Shown: piece by piece, positions 27,842 through 37,700 of the stretch | How the letters are laid out: every line of letters starts with the position of its first letter | Numbering within the stretch: the first letter of the stretch is position 1 | Position numbers and translations under genes: made by a program | Assembly: GCA_946553045.1 (NCBI GenBank) | Contig: CAMNRO010000001.1 | Coordinates: 88,367-152,366 of the forward strand | Origin: an uncultured Porphyromonadaceae bacterium | Lineage (GTDB): Bacteria; Bacteroidota; Bacteroidia; Bacteroidales; Muribaculaceae | DNA: 64,000 nt | Reading direction: 5' to 3' | The notes under the pieces: generated by a model | The model's database searches: none | The model's input: the letters and a program-made list of their open reading frames with translations, nothing else | What the model was told of the DNA's origin: nothing

Positions 27842-29602
27842 TTACCTCAGGTCCGGGCAGTCAAACCATAGTGTTCCGGCCGCCAATGCGGCAGAAGCCT
27901 CTGTCTTAGTAGTGCCGTCATAAGACGAATCGAACGGCGACCGCCCCATGCCCCGCCACTGATAGCTTTTATAAAGCCCCATGGCGTCAAGCAGGGCCGA
28001 ATATACATCTACCTGATTTATCTCAAAACCGCCATGCCCGGCATATGCCGAGTTTATCAGTATCAGAGGCGTATGATTGTCGGAGTCTACATATGCATAT
28101 GGTCCGTCAGCATCAATTTCGCGGCGGTGCGCACCAAGCCCCTCGTGGTCGCCAACGATGGCTATCACAGTATCGTCGGCGTCAGGTCGCGACATTATAT
28201 ATGTCACAAAATCGGCAAGAGCGGCATCCACATATGCCGTAACCTCCAGATAGTCGCGAAGCCACCGGGGATAATCTCCCTGCAAGGCCAAAGGCGAAAG
28301 ACCGGGCGGCAATGTAAACGGATTGTGGCCCGAATGCGTCACCACAAGCAAAAAGGCGTTCTCGCCTTCGGGCCACACCTCACCCTGCCTCATGCGCTCG
28401 GCACACCGGCCCAGAAGGCGATGGTCAAGAATATCGACACCGTCGTGCCAGTCCATATCTTCGTCCTCATACCAGTCGTCGTGCATCAGAAGAGTGTCTA
28501 TGCCAAGCGAAGCGGCAAATACAGCCTGATTCCATGTCGACGGCAAATCGCAGCTCACAAGATAGGTAGAAGCGCCATGGTCCTTCATGGCCTTGGGCAG
28601 TGAATAGTAGTCAGCGCGTGCATGGTCCTTCACAAAAACCCCGCTACGCAGCGGATATCGGCCTGTCACATACAGAAGCTGACCGTCTATCGACCTGCCC
28701 GCACGTGCCTGCGTAAGCACATCTTTATTATAGTACACGCGCGAGGTATCCTCGACGAGAGAATTGAGGAATGGCGTCACCTCACGACCCTCAATTTCGA
28801 GACCGACAGGCCATGACTCAAGCGACTCACACAGTATGAGCACAAGATTGCGCTTCGCCACACTGTCGGAGGGGCAATAGAGCGCAGTCGCGGCATCGTG
28901 GTCTTCAAACCACGCGCGGGCCTGAGCGAGTTCTTCGGGCGATGGCGCCGCATCTTTGGTCATTGCCTCATAAAGAAGCGGAAGAAATATGGTATATACA
29001 GGAGGCTGCACAGTCATGGCAGTGACATCGGCCGACAGCTCGGCCATGCGGCAGCGGAAACCTCCTCTGGCTGCAAAAAAGATATAGTTCACGCCAGTCA
29101 GAGCAGCCAGAACTATCGCATATGCAACCGGATTATAGCGGCATGACCGACGCACCAACCGGCACTGACACAAGCATGCCCCCGCAATAATAAGCGCAAA
29201 ACCGATGTCGGCAAGCCTCATTCCCTCCACGACACTGCCGCCAAAGCCCGCGAGGTTTGAAACAAGGCCATAGCTTGTCAGCGGAATATGGGTGTAATAG
29301 GTTCTGAAATAGATGATATTTGCCTCAAGCAACCCGGCCAGACCGATGAGGACTCCGCACTGCCAGCCCCATCGCCGCGTCAGTACCGAAGGGAGAGTGA
29401 ATACTGTAGCCGCGGCAGGAAGAATAAAATAAAGAGAACGATAGCGCAGAAAAGGAGCAAAATCGCTGTCCATACACCAAAGCAAATCAAACCATAAGAA
29501 GATAAGCAATGTGGCCGACCACCATACCATATACGACACCGGAGGCACCAATTCACGCAAAACTCCCAGAAACTTACAGCAACTTTTCGAGAGGGTAAGC
29601 AT
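27842..29602 (-). CDS. Inner-membrane sulfatase-fold transferase (LTA synthase / EptA-like)
   Basis: A 586-residue protein with about five N-terminal membrane helices (to about residue 175) and a large periplasmic alkaline-phosphatase/sulfatase-fold domain. The domain starts RNLVLILCESLESWPVG (metal site), has the nucleophile region QARAGRSIDGQLLYVTG, then VVTHSGHNPF and AIVGDHEGLG, the remaining metal ligands. The layout is that of phosphoethanolamine or phosphoglycerol transferases rather than true sulfatases. In a Gram-negative host it most likely modifies a glycolipid or glycan. The exact donor is not clear. It is transcribed alone, with a short TIR-like repeat just before it. Confidence 0.85.
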   Translation of the reverse strand: MLTLSKSCCKFLGVLRELVPPVSYMVWWSATLLIFLWFDLLWCMDSDFAPFLRYRSLYFILPAAATVFTLPSVLTRRWGWQCGVLIGLAGLLEANIIYFRTYYTHIPLTSYGLVSNLAGFGGSVVEGMRLADIGFALIIAGACLCQCRLVRRSCRYNPVAYAIVLAALTGVNYIFFAARGGFRCRMAELSADVTAMTVQPPVYTIFLPLLYEAMTKDAAPSPEELAQARAWFEDHDAATALYCPSDSVAKRNLVLILCESLESWPVGLEIEGREVTPFLNSLVEDTSRVYYNKDVLTQARAGRSIDGQLLYVTGRYPLRSGVFVKDHARADYYSLPKAMKDHGASTYLVSCDLPSTWNQAVFAASLGIDTLLMHDDWYEDEDMDWHDGVDILDHRLLGRCAERMRQGEVWPEGENAFLLVVTHSGHNPFTLPPGLSPLALQGDYPRWLRDYLEVTAYVDAALADFVTYIMSRPDADDTVIAIVGDHEGLGAHRREIDADGPYAYVDSDNHTPLILINSAYAGHGGFEINQVDVYSALLDAMGLYKSYQWRGMGRSPFDSSYDGTTKTEASAALAAGTLWFDCPDLR

Positions 29603-29618
29603 TTATTTTCAAAAAATT

Positions 29619-29641
29619 AAGAGATTGTTTAAAAACATCTG
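29619..29641. repeat. Solo copy of the inverted-repeat element end
   Basis: This 23 bp stretch matches the left end of the 58774-59110 element at 21 of 23 positions (shared core TTGTTTAAAAACAT). No partner end is nearby. It lies between the sulfatase-fold gene and the rpsF promoter. Confidence 0.45.
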
Positions 29642-29713
29642 ATAACAAAGACAGCGGACAATATCCAATTTCACGACAGTCTAAAAAAATTATCGGGCAA
29701 ATTTACTACAATA

Positions 29714-29746
29714 TTTGGCTAAGAACAAAAAAAATCGTACCTTTGC
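29714..29746 (+). promoter_or_regulatory. Promoter of the rpsF ribosomal operon
   Basis: -33 TTTG at 29714-29717, exactly 20 bp, and -7 TACCTTTGC at 29738-29746: a textbook Bacteroidetes promoter, about 40 nt before rpsF. Confidence 0.85.
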
Positions 29747-29787
29747 AGCCGGAAAACAAAAACTCCACTTAATCAATTAATTATCAA

Positions 29788-30153
29788 ATGCAGTACGAAA
29801 CCGTTTTCATTTTAACTCCCGTTTTGTCTGATGCTCAGATGAAGGAAGCGGTAGAAAAGTTTGCAAAGGTGCTCACCGACAACGGCGCATCGATTGTAAA
29901 CACCGAGGAGTGGGGCCTGCGCAAGCTCGCTTATCCCATTCAGAAAAAATCGACCGGCTTTTACAGCCTCATTGAGTTCGAAGCTGATCCTCAGGTAATC
30001 CGCAAGCTCGAAATCGCCTACCGTCGCGACGAGCGTGTACTCCGCTGGCTCACATTCCGTCAGGACAAATACGCAGCACAGTACGCCGCAAAGCGTCGTG
30101 CCCGCCGCGCCGCCCAGCCCCAAGCACAAACCGTAGAAACAAAGGAGGACTAA
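29788..30153 (+). CDS. rpsF: Ribosomal protein bS6
   Basis: This 121-residue small-subunit protein binds S18 and the central domain of 16S rRNA. The start [17 protein letters not shown] and the [18 protein letters not shown] motif are diagnostic. The C-terminal tail is basic and then acidic ([10 protein letters not shown], ending ETKED), as usual. It is the first gene of rpsF-rpsR-rplI; S6 and S18 form a complex and bacteria often regulate the operon through a leader RNA, but the 40 nt leader here looks too short for that. Confidence 0.97.
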   Translation: MQYETVFILTPVLSDAQMKEAVEKFAKVLTDNGASIVNTEEWGLRKLAYPIQKKSTGFYSLIEFEADPQVIRKLEIAYRRDERVLRWLTFRQDKYAAQYAAKRRARRAAQPQAQTVETKED

Positions 30154-30156
30154 CCC

Positions 30157-30426
30157 ATGGCACAGACTCAATCTGAAATCCGCTACCTCACTCCCATGTC
30201 GGTAGACGTGAAAAAGAAAAAATACTGCCGATTCAAACGCTTCGGCATCAACTTCATCGACTATAAGGATCCGGAATTCCTCAAGAAATTCCTCAACGAG
30301 CAGGGCAAAATCCTTCCCCGCCGTATCACCGGCACTTCGCTGAAATTCCAGCGTCGTGTGGCTCAGGCCGTTAAGCGTGCCCGCCACCTGGCTCTCCTGC
30401 CCTACGTGACCGACCTGATGAAATAA
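30157..30426 (+). CDS. rpsR: Ribosomal protein bS18
   Basis: An 89-residue small-subunit protein that binds next to S6 on the platform. Motifs: [19 protein letters not shown] and the [20 protein letters not shown] signature. It starts 3 bp after the rpsF stop. There is no single-strand binding protein gene between rpsF and rpsR, unlike in many bacteria. The CxxC of zinc-binding S18 versions is absent (only YCRFKRFG). Confidence 0.97.
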   Translation: MAQTQSEIRYLTPMSVDVKKKKYCRFKRFGINFIDYKDPEFLKKFLNEQGKILPRRITGTSLKFQRRVAQAVKRARHLALLPYVTDLMK

Positions 30427-30446
30427 CCCTTAAAGCCGGACAGAAT

Positions 30447-30887
30447 ATGAAAATCATACTCAAAGAAGACGTCAGCGGCCTTGGATACAAGGACGACGTT
30501 GTAGAAGTAAAAGACGGATACGGCCGCAACTACCTCATCCCCTACGGTAAAGCCGTTATCGCCACACCCTCGGCTCTCAAGGTTCTCGCTGAAAACCAGC
30601 GTCAGCGCGCCCACAAGCTCGCCAAAATCAAGGCCGACGCAGAAGCTCTCGCAGCTTCGCTCAAGGACGTGAAGCTCACCATCGGTGCCAAGACCAGCGC
30701 CACCGGCACTATCTTCGGCTCTGTAAACAGCATTCAGATTGCTGAAGCCCTCGAAAAACTCGGCTTCAACATCGACCGCAAGATTATCGAAATCGAACCC
30801 GTCAAGGAAGTTGGCGAATACACCGCTACCGTTAAACTTCACAAAGAAGTTACCGCACAGGTTCCCTTCGAAGTTATCGCTGAATAA
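30447..30887 (+). CDS. rplI: Ribosomal protein bL9
   Basis: A 146-residue large-subunit protein with the classic N-terminal motif (MKIILKEDVSGLGYKDDVVE, then GYGRNYLIPYGKAV), a long connecting helix and a C-terminal domain (about residues 70-146) with GTIFGSV. It is the last gene of the rpsF operon and ends at a GC-rich terminator. Confidence 0.97.
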   Translation: MKIILKEDVSGLGYKDDVVEVKDGYGRNYLIPYGKAVIATPSALKVLAENQRQRAHKLAKIKADAEALAASLKDVKLTIGAKTSATGTIFGSVNSIQIAEALEKLGFNIDRKIIEIEPVKEVGEYTATVKLHKEVTAQVPFEVIAE

Positions 30888-30909
30888 TAGTCATAACATC
30901 ATACCTACG

Positions 30910-30946
30910 ATTGGCCGTGGTCCTCGGACTGCGGCCGATTTTTTTT
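30910..30946 (+). terminator. Terminator of the rpsF operon
   Basis: Stem ATTGGCCG/CGGCCGAT (one G-T pair) followed by eight T. The end of the T run also supplies the -33 TTTG of the next promoter. Confidence 0.88.
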
Positions 30947-30975
30947 GCCCGTATCAAAACATTCTGTACCTTTGC
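30943..30975 (+). promoter_or_regulatory. Promoter of the RING/TerD-like gene
   Basis: -33 TTTG at 30943-30946, 20 bp, and -7 TACCTTTGC at 30967-30975. The -33 box is built from the T run of the preceding terminator. Confidence 0.75.
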
Positions 30976-30992
30976 AGGCGTTATAAAGACAT

Positions 30993-31057
30993 ACAGCGGG
31001 CCAAGAACGACTTACTTCAAAAAATTTTCAGGACTCAGTCGTTCAATTGCCCGCTGT
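30993..31057 (+). promoter_or_regulatory. Structured leader of the RING/TerD-like gene
   Basis: A 9 bp stem (ACAGCGGGC/GCCCGCTGT) and a 6 bp inner stem (AACGAC/GTCGTT) enclose an A/T-rich loop in the 120 nt leader. It is not followed by a T run, so it is not a terminator in this form. Confidence 0.5.
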
Positions 31058-31099
31058 TTACGTTAATTCGCAGAAAGGCATCGCAACCTGACGCTCAGA

Positions 31100-33364
31100 A
31101 TGACAAAGACTATGGATACAGCTCTTTTCAAAACGGCATTCTCGGCTAACGCCATATTTATACCGGCCACACGCGCCGACATCGCTCCGTGCCAGGCCAC
31201 TACTGTAGCAACGGCTTTCACTGCAGCCCTGGTGAAAATAGGATATACCGCAGACGAAAAGCTATTCCATGCCTTGTGCCATCTCTCCAACGAAGAAATA
31301 GCCGAAATAAACCTCGAAATAGAAAATATTCTCGGACTCAGGCTCAACTGGATGCCAATGATTCGCAACTGGCAGACTCCGGTCGAAACCGATTTCTACG
31401 ACACTCTCATCGCGATGTTCGCAAATGTGCTTCCGGCCCTCAACGACATTCCGGGCACAACTCTGCCTTGCGGACATTTCATACCGGACGGCACCTTCCC
31501 ACTTGAGCGGTATAACGGCTGCCCTCTGTGCGGACGCACTTTCGCCGTATCAGACTATACATACACCGGACAAGGCACGAAACTTAAAACCCTCACCCTC
31601 TGGACCGAAACAGAGCTTCTCGAATATGAGTGCACGCTCCTGAATTCGAAAACTCCGCTCGAAGGCACCCAGACAGAAGCGCTAAAAGTACTTTTGAACC
31701 ATTTCGGCCTTCCCGAGGGCATCGACATAAAGGTACGCGAAATCGCCGCTCTTGCATTTCTCTACCTCGCAGGCAAAGAGGACTATCGGCGCGCCGCCGA
31801 TATTGTGAAAAGCCCGGCCGATATTCTACGCGCGCTCTGGTCTGAAAAAAGCGGCTCCGCACGAATTGTGAAACCAAAAGACATAGCGACGCGCGAAGCC
31901 GACAATGTCGGCTACCGCTGGCAGCCGGACTACGAAGAGCGCAAGGAACAAAAACGCATCGAAACAATCGAGAAGCTGAAGCTGAAATACAGCCGAGCAA
32001 TGTGCCGCTTTGTTGCCAGACTGTTCGAGCAGATGCCGATGGATGCCTGTGCCATGTGCGAAAACATGCACCCCGACCGCGGCATGTGGGTGCGGTTCAT
32101 ACGCGCACTGCGCCTTGCAGAGTATGGACGCCGAAACGACTTCCCGAAACTTCGCGAAGTCCTCGACCGATTCTATCGCGGCGACTACACCGTATGGGCC
32201 GGAGAGGTCGAGACTGCACTTTTGTCGAAAGACACCGCCCGGGCTTTGCGACTGCTGTCGGAGCGGCCCGGAGCGTTCGCCCGGCGTCTGTTTGCTTCAA
32301 TGCTGCACCTCGGTGCCACCCCTGTCCTCGAGGCATTTGCCGTCGCGGGCGAACAAACCGACATCAGACTTCTGCTTACCGTCGACATGTATGCCGCCTA
32401 CTGCCTTGACCCAGACAACGAACGCAGCGTCAGGCTTGCCGGAGGCTCTACGCACCTCATTCCTCCGAGCAAGTATCTCAAAGAGACACCAAAGGAGGAA
32501 ATAGCCGCAATGACGGCCGGTGTCAAAGACGTATGCGCAGCCCTCATAAGCCGCCATTTTGCGTCCAGAGGGAAAATAGGCGGAACGGTATATATACAGA
32601 AAGAGCTTTACGACATTCCGGTGCCCGTTGGCGAGCGCGCCCAGAGCAACTCAGGCGCATACTATCTTCCCCAGGGCTCGCGCATACCCGTCGAAGGCGA
32701 CCACATACGCCTGTTCCTGCACTGGGGCGAAGGACTGCCCGCACAGCACCTCGACATGGACCTCAGCGCCATAATCTCATATCCAGACCACACCGACGAC
32801 TGCGCATATTACAATCTGTCGCCGGCGGGCGCCGTACACAGCGGCGATATCCAGTATATACCCGACCGGGTCGGCGCCGCCGAGTATATCGAGCTCGACA
32901 TTCCGGCTCTCGAGAAAAACGGCGCCACTCATGTGGCATTCATCGCCAGCGCATATACCTCTGGCGGCGTAAGCCCCACGGCGAAAATCGGATGGATGGA
33001 CTCCCGCAATCCGATGAAAGTAGACAATGAGACAGGAGTGGCGTTCGACCCCTCTACAGTCCAGTTCTCGACACGCCTCGACACCGAAACGCCTTACGAT
33101 TCAATTGTCTTCGGCGTCCTCGACATAAAATCGCGTCAGGTGATATGGGCCGAGCTTCTCATAAAAGGCCAGATGGCCAGAAGCATAAGCATAACTCAGA
33201 TTATGGCCCATGTCAGCAAGCTCGAAAACCGCATGAGCATAGGCCGTCTCCTCGAAATACGGGCCAAGGCTCAGGGGCAGACCATAACGGGTCTCGCCGA
33301 AGAGGCCGACGAAGTTTTCACGACCGACACAGCTACATTCGCACGCATAGCCACTCTTGTATAG
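31100..33364 (+). CDS. RING-finger and TerD-like domain protein (MXAN_6230/SCO0854 type)
   Basis: A 754-residue cytoplasmic protein. A small RING-like zinc site lies near residues 122-145 (LPCGHFIPDGTF then NGCPLCG: C-x-H ... C-x2-C). The middle is helical and arginine-rich (about 160-520), with a cysteine pair CAMCEN. The C-terminal part (about 545-700) resembles TerD: GSRIPVEGDHIRLFLHW, then HLDMDLSAII, the DxDxS calcium-type motif, and THVAFIASAYTSGG. This order fits the bacterial RING-finger family named after MXAN_6230 and SCO0854, linked by comparative genomics to Ter stress systems. No other ter gene is nearby. It has its own promoter and a long structured leader. The function is not known. 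Confidence 0.8.
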   Translation: MTKTMDTALFKTAFSANAIFIPATRADIAPCQATTVATAFTAALVKIGYTADEKLFHALCHLSNEEIAEINLEIENILGLRLNWMPMIRNWQTPVETDFYDTLIAMFANVLPALNDIPGTTLPCGHFIPDGTFPLERYNGCPLCGRTFAVSDYTYTGQGTKLKTLTLWTETELLEYECTLLNSKTPLEGTQTEALKVLLNHFGLPEGIDIKVREIAALAFLYLAGKEDYRRAADIVKSPADILRALWSEKSGSARIVKPKDIATREADNVGYRWQPDYEERKEQKRIETIEKLKLKYSRAMCRFVARLFEQMPMDACAMCENMHPDRGMWVRFIRALRLAEYGRRNDFPKLREVLDRFYRGDYTVWAGEVETALLSKDTARALRLLSERPGAFARRLFASMLHLGATPVLEAFAVAGEQTDIRLLLTVDMYAAYCLDPDNERSVRLAGGSTHLIPPSKYLKETPKEEIAAMTAGVKDVCAALISRHFASRGKIGGTVYIQKELYDIPVPVGERAQSNSGAYYLPQGSRIPVEGDHIRLFLHWGEGLPAQHLDMDLSAIISYPDHTDDCAYYNLSPAGAVHSGDIQYIPDRVGAAEYIELDIPALEKNGATHVAFIASAYTSGGVSPTAKIGWMDSRNPMKVDNETGVAFDPSTVQFSTRLDTETPYDSIVFGVLDIKSRQVIWAELLIKGQMARSISITQIMAHVSKLENRMSIGRLLEIRAKAQGQTITGLAEEADEVFTTDTATFARIATLV

Positions 33365-33396
33365 GCACTCCATTCCGGGGTGCCTCGACGCCCGCC

Positions 33397-33437
33397 ATTG
33401 GCCGCATTGCATGCCGAAATTGCGCCAAATGAGCTTT
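33397..33437 (+). terminator. Possible terminator after the RING/TerD-like gene
   Basis: A bulged stem (TGGCCGCA with TGCGCCA), then after 7 nt a run of eight T. A separate short stem (AGGCAC/GTGCCT) lies just before it. Confidence 0.4.
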
Positions 33438-33482
33438 TTTTTATTTTTTTCACATAGTCAATGCACTTTATACTCCAGATAA

Positions 33483-33502
33483 TTGTTACATTTACATAAC
33501 AA
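33483..33502 (+). promoter_or_regulatory. Possible operator upstream of the RND operon
   Basis: Inverted repeat TTGTTA-N8-TAACAA about 40 bp before the first gene. It overlaps a weak -7-like TACATTTAC. No regulator gene is adjacent, so the binding protein is unknown. Confidence 0.3.
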
Positions 33503-33541
33503 ATTCATCACAACCGAAATCATATTCCAATCTTCATAGTC

Positions 33542-34735
33542 ATGAAAAGGATAAACTCTGCCCAGATTCTGAAATCAAAAAAAGGCAAAACCGCAATAAT
33601 AGCCATATTGGCACTTGCTGCAATAGCATTGGTTCTGTGGTTTATTTTCCGCCCGCGACCCGCCTCGGCCTCACTGCCGGTGGTGGAGGTAAGCCCCGTC
33701 ACTACTTCCGACGTGAACGTCTACGGCGAATATGCCGGTCGTATCCGCGCACAGCAGTTCGTCGAAGTCCGCGCCCGCGTTGAGGGCTATCTTGAGAAAA
33801 TGTTTTTCGAAGAAGGCACACACATAAACAAAGGCCAGACTATGTTCCTCATCGACCGCAAGGTCTACAAGGCTCTTGCCGAAAAAGCACGCGCCCAACT
33901 CAACAAGGCCCGCTCGAACGCCCTTAAAGCCGAGCGCGACCTTGCCCGCATACGGCCGCTCTATGAGCAGAACGCAGCATCGCAGCTCGACCTCGACAAT
34001 GCCGAGGCCGCATACGAAAGCGCCAAAGCCGAAGAATCCGTAGCCGCCGCCGACCTCACCCAGGCCGAGCTCGTGCTGAGCTACACCACTGTAACCAGTC
34101 CTATTTCGGGCTATGTGAGCGAGCGCGTGGCCGACATCGGCACCCTCGTAGGCCCCGGCGGCAAATCGCTCCTCGCCACTGTCGTAAAGAGCGACACCGT
34201 GCTCGTAGACTTCTCCATGACAGCGCTCGACTATCTCAACAGCAAAAACCGCGATGTGAACATAGGTCATAAAAGCGAGTCGCGCCAGTGGGAGCCTTAT
34301 GTCACGGTGACCCTTGCCGACGGTTCCGAGTATCCACTCAAGGGTCTCGTGGATTTCGCCTCGCCCCAGGTCGACCCGGCCACCGGCACATTCTCTGTCC
34401 GCGCCGAGATGCCCAACCCCGACCACGTGCTGCTTCCCGGTGAGTTCACCCGTGTGAAAGTGCTCAAGGACGTGCGCACAGATGCCATCGAAATACCCGC
34501 CAAGGCCATCGAAATAGAACGCGGCGGCGCGTATATCTATGTCGTGCGCCCCGACAGCGTCATCGAACGGCGCTTCGTCGAGACCGGTCCCGAAGCAGGA
34601 AACAATATTGTAATCGAGCGCGGCCTTTCCGCCGGCGAACATATAGTAACGGAGGGTTTCCATAAACTCCGCCACGGCATGAAAGTACTGCCTGTAATGG
34701 CTCAACCCGACACAACAAGCACCACACAGTTATGA
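33542..34735 (+). CDS. RND efflux periplasmic adaptor (membrane fusion protein)
   Basis: A 397-residue adaptor that links the inner-membrane RND pump with the outer-membrane channel. An N-terminal membrane anchor (about 18-37, TAIIAILALAAIALVLWF) is used rather than a lipobox. Then come the lipoyl/barrel-sandwich half (VRIRAQ, VEVRARVEGYLEKMFFEEG), an alpha-hairpin (about 110-165, ARAQLNKARSNALKAERDL and LDLDNAEAAYESAKAEE), the second lipoyl half (VTSPISGYVSERVADIGTLV) and the beta-barrel. It belongs to the AcrA/MexA type. Its stop overlaps the pump gene ATG (ATGA). Confidence 0.93.
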   Translation: MKRINSAQILKSKKGKTAIIAILALAAIALVLWFIFRPRPASASLPVVEVSPVTTSDVNVYGEYAGRIRAQQFVEVRARVEGYLEKMFFEEGTHINKGQTMFLIDRKVYKALAEKARAQLNKARSNALKAERDLARIRPLYEQNAASQLDLDNAEAAYESAKAEESVAAADLTQAELVLSYTTVTSPISGYVSERVADIGTLVGPGGKSLLATVVKSDTVLVDFSMTALDYLNSKNRDVNIGHKSESRQWEPYVTVTLADGSEYPLKGLVDFASPQVDPATGTFSVRAEMPNPDHVLLPGEFTRVKVLKDVRTDAIEIPAKAIEIERGGAYIYVVRPDSVIERRFVETGPEAGNNIVIERGLSAGEHIVTEGFHKLRHGMKVLPVMAQPDTTSTTQL

Positions 34736-37700
34736 AAAGGAACTTTTTTCTCGACCACCCCGTCTTCGCTATCGTCATCTCGATAGTGATAGTGCTGCTG
34801 GGTGTCATCGGTCTGGTGATGCTGCCCGTCGACCAGTATCCCCGCATCGTTCCGCCGGTGGTAAAAGTCTCGGCATCATACCCCGGCGCCGACGCCATGA
34901 CCGTGACACAGGCCGTGGCCACCCCGATTGAACAGGAACTCAACGGCACTCCCGGCATGATTTATATGTCGAGCAGCAGCTCTAACTCGGGCGGTTTCTC
35001 GGCTCTGGTGACATTCGATGTTGATGTAGACCCCGAACTCGCTGCCGTCGACATTCAGAACCGCGTGAAGAAGGCCGAATCGCGTCTTCCGGCCGAAGTT
35101 GTGCAGAATGGCATCAGCGTCGAAAAAGAGACTGCCAACAAGCTGATGACCATCGCCCTGATGTCGAACGACCCGAAATACGACGAAATATACCTCAGTA
35201 ACTTCGCCACCCTCAACGTTCTCGACCTTCTTCGGCGTGTGCCAGGCGTAGGCAGTATCCGCAATGTGGGCAGCCGCTACTATGCGATGCAGATCTACGT
35301 GCAGCCCGACAAGCTCGCCGACCTTGGCCTGACCGTACAGGACATACAGAACGCCCTCAAGGACCAGAACCGCGAATCGGCCGCCGGCGTACTCGGCCAG
35401 GCGCCCATGAACGGCATCGACCTCACGGTGCCTATTATCGCCCGCGGACGTCTTTCGTCGCAGACCGAATTCGAAGACATCGTCGTGCGTGCCAACTCCA
35501 ACGGCTCCATGATACGCCTCCGCGACGTCGCCCGGGTTTCGCTTGAGGCGTCGAGCTACTCCACCGAGAGCGGTATCAACGGCGGCAATGCCGCAATCCT
35601 CGAAATCAACATGCTTCCGGGCGAGAACGCCATGGACGTTGCCACGCAAGTGAAAAAAACGATGGACGAGATCAGCAAGTCATTCCCAGAGGGCATCAGC
35701 TATGAGGTGCCGTTCGACATGACCACTTACATCTCCGAATCGATACACCACGTGTACCGCACATTCTTCGAGGCCCTTATCCTGGTGATTCTCGTAGTAT
35801 TCCTGTCGCTGCAGAGCTGGCGCGCGACCCTCATACCGGTAATAGCCGTTCCGATTTCACTCATCGGAACATTCGGCGTCATGCTCATCTTCGGCTTCTC
35901 GCTCAACATGCTCACCTTGCTCGGCCTCATTCTTGCCATAGGCATTGTGGTGGACGACGCCATCGTCGTGGTCGAAAACGTAGACCGCATCATGGAGAAA
36001 GACGGAGTAGACGCCTTCGAAGCCACACGCCGCGCCATGAACGGTCTCGGCAGCGCCCTGATAGCCATGAGCCTTGTGCTATGCGCCGTATTCGTGCCCG
36101 TCAGCTTCCTGCCAGGCATTACGGGCCAGCTCTTCCGCCAGTTCACGGTCACCATCGCCGTGTCGGTAATCATCTCTACGGTCGTTGCCCTCACCCTCTC
36201 GCCGGTGATGTGCTCCAAGCTCCTGCGCCACACCGACCGCCGCCACAAGCCCAAATTCTTCCGTATAATCAACTATACCCTCCTGCGAGGCAACCGCTTC
36301 TACAGCCGTGCTATCCGCGCAGCCCTCAACAAGCCGCGGCGCATGTGGGTTGGCTTCGGAATGGCTCTGGTAATTATTTATGTCGCCAACATGCTTGTGC
36401 CGACGAGCTTCATGTCGCCTGAAGACCAGGGTTACTTTACCGTCGAGCTCGAGCTTCCCGAAGGCTCGACCATCGAACGCACCCGCGCCGTCACCGACAG
36501 AGCCATCGCCTTCCTTCAGGCCGACAAAGACGTGGAATATGTGCAGAACGTGACAGGCTCGTCGCCCCGCACCGGCACAAACCAGGCTCACGCCGCCCTC
36601 ACCGTCATACTCAAGCCGGCCGGCGAACGCGGCACCAACTCTCTGAGCGAACTTCGCCAGCGTGTGGCCGACGAACTGTCGCAGTACCCCGAAGCCCAGG
36701 TATATTTCTTCACTCCGGCAATCATACCGGGTCTGGGCTCTTCCGGCGGCTTCGAGATGGTGCTCGAAGCCCGCGGCGACGCCACATACGAAGACCTTGC
36801 CCGCGCCGTCGACACCCTGAAATACTATGCCGCCGAATGCCCGGAGTTCGCAGGACTCTCGACCTCGCTGCAGGCCGATATCCCACAGCTGTTCTTCGAC
36901 GTAGACCGCGACAAGGCCAAGCTGCAGGGAATACCGATGAGCGATATTTTCTCGACAATGAAGGCATTCACGGGCTCGGTATATGTGAACGACTTCAACA
37001 TGTTCAACCGCATCTACCGCGTATATATACAGGCCGAAGCGCCCTACCGTGCCAACCGCGACAACCTCAACCTCTTCTTCGTGCGAGGCGCAAATAAAGC
37101 CATGGTGCCTGTCACATCGCTCGGCACGACCAACTACACCGCCGGTCCCGGCACTATCGGACGCTTCAACATGTTCAACGCCGCCACCATTGGCGGTGAA
37201 GCCGCCCGAGGCTACAGCACGGGCCAGGCCATGGATAAACTCGAAGAGATTGTCGAGGAGCATCTGCCCGACAACATCGGCGTCGACTGGGCCGGACTCT
37301 CCTACCAGCAGAAGCACAACGGCGGCAACACCGGTCTGGTGCTCGCACTCGCGTTCCTCTTCGTGTTCCTTTTCCTGGCGGCTCAGTATGAGAGCTGGAC
37401 GGTGCCCCTGGCTGTGATTCTGTCGCTGCCCGTGGCCGGAGTCGGCGCATACCTCGGCATAGCAGTCTGCGGGCTCGAAAACAACATCTACTTCCAGATC
37501 GGACTCGTGATGCTCGTCGGTCTCGTTGCCAAAAACGCCATTCTCATCGTCGAGTTCGCCAAAGAGGAAGTCGAGAAAGGCGTCGACGCCACCCATGCGG
37601 CCCTCACGGCGGCCAAGCTCCGCTTCCGCCCGCTCGTCATGACCTCGCTCGCGTTCATGCTCGGCCTCCTGCCGCTCGTATTCGCCTCGGGCCCCGGCTC

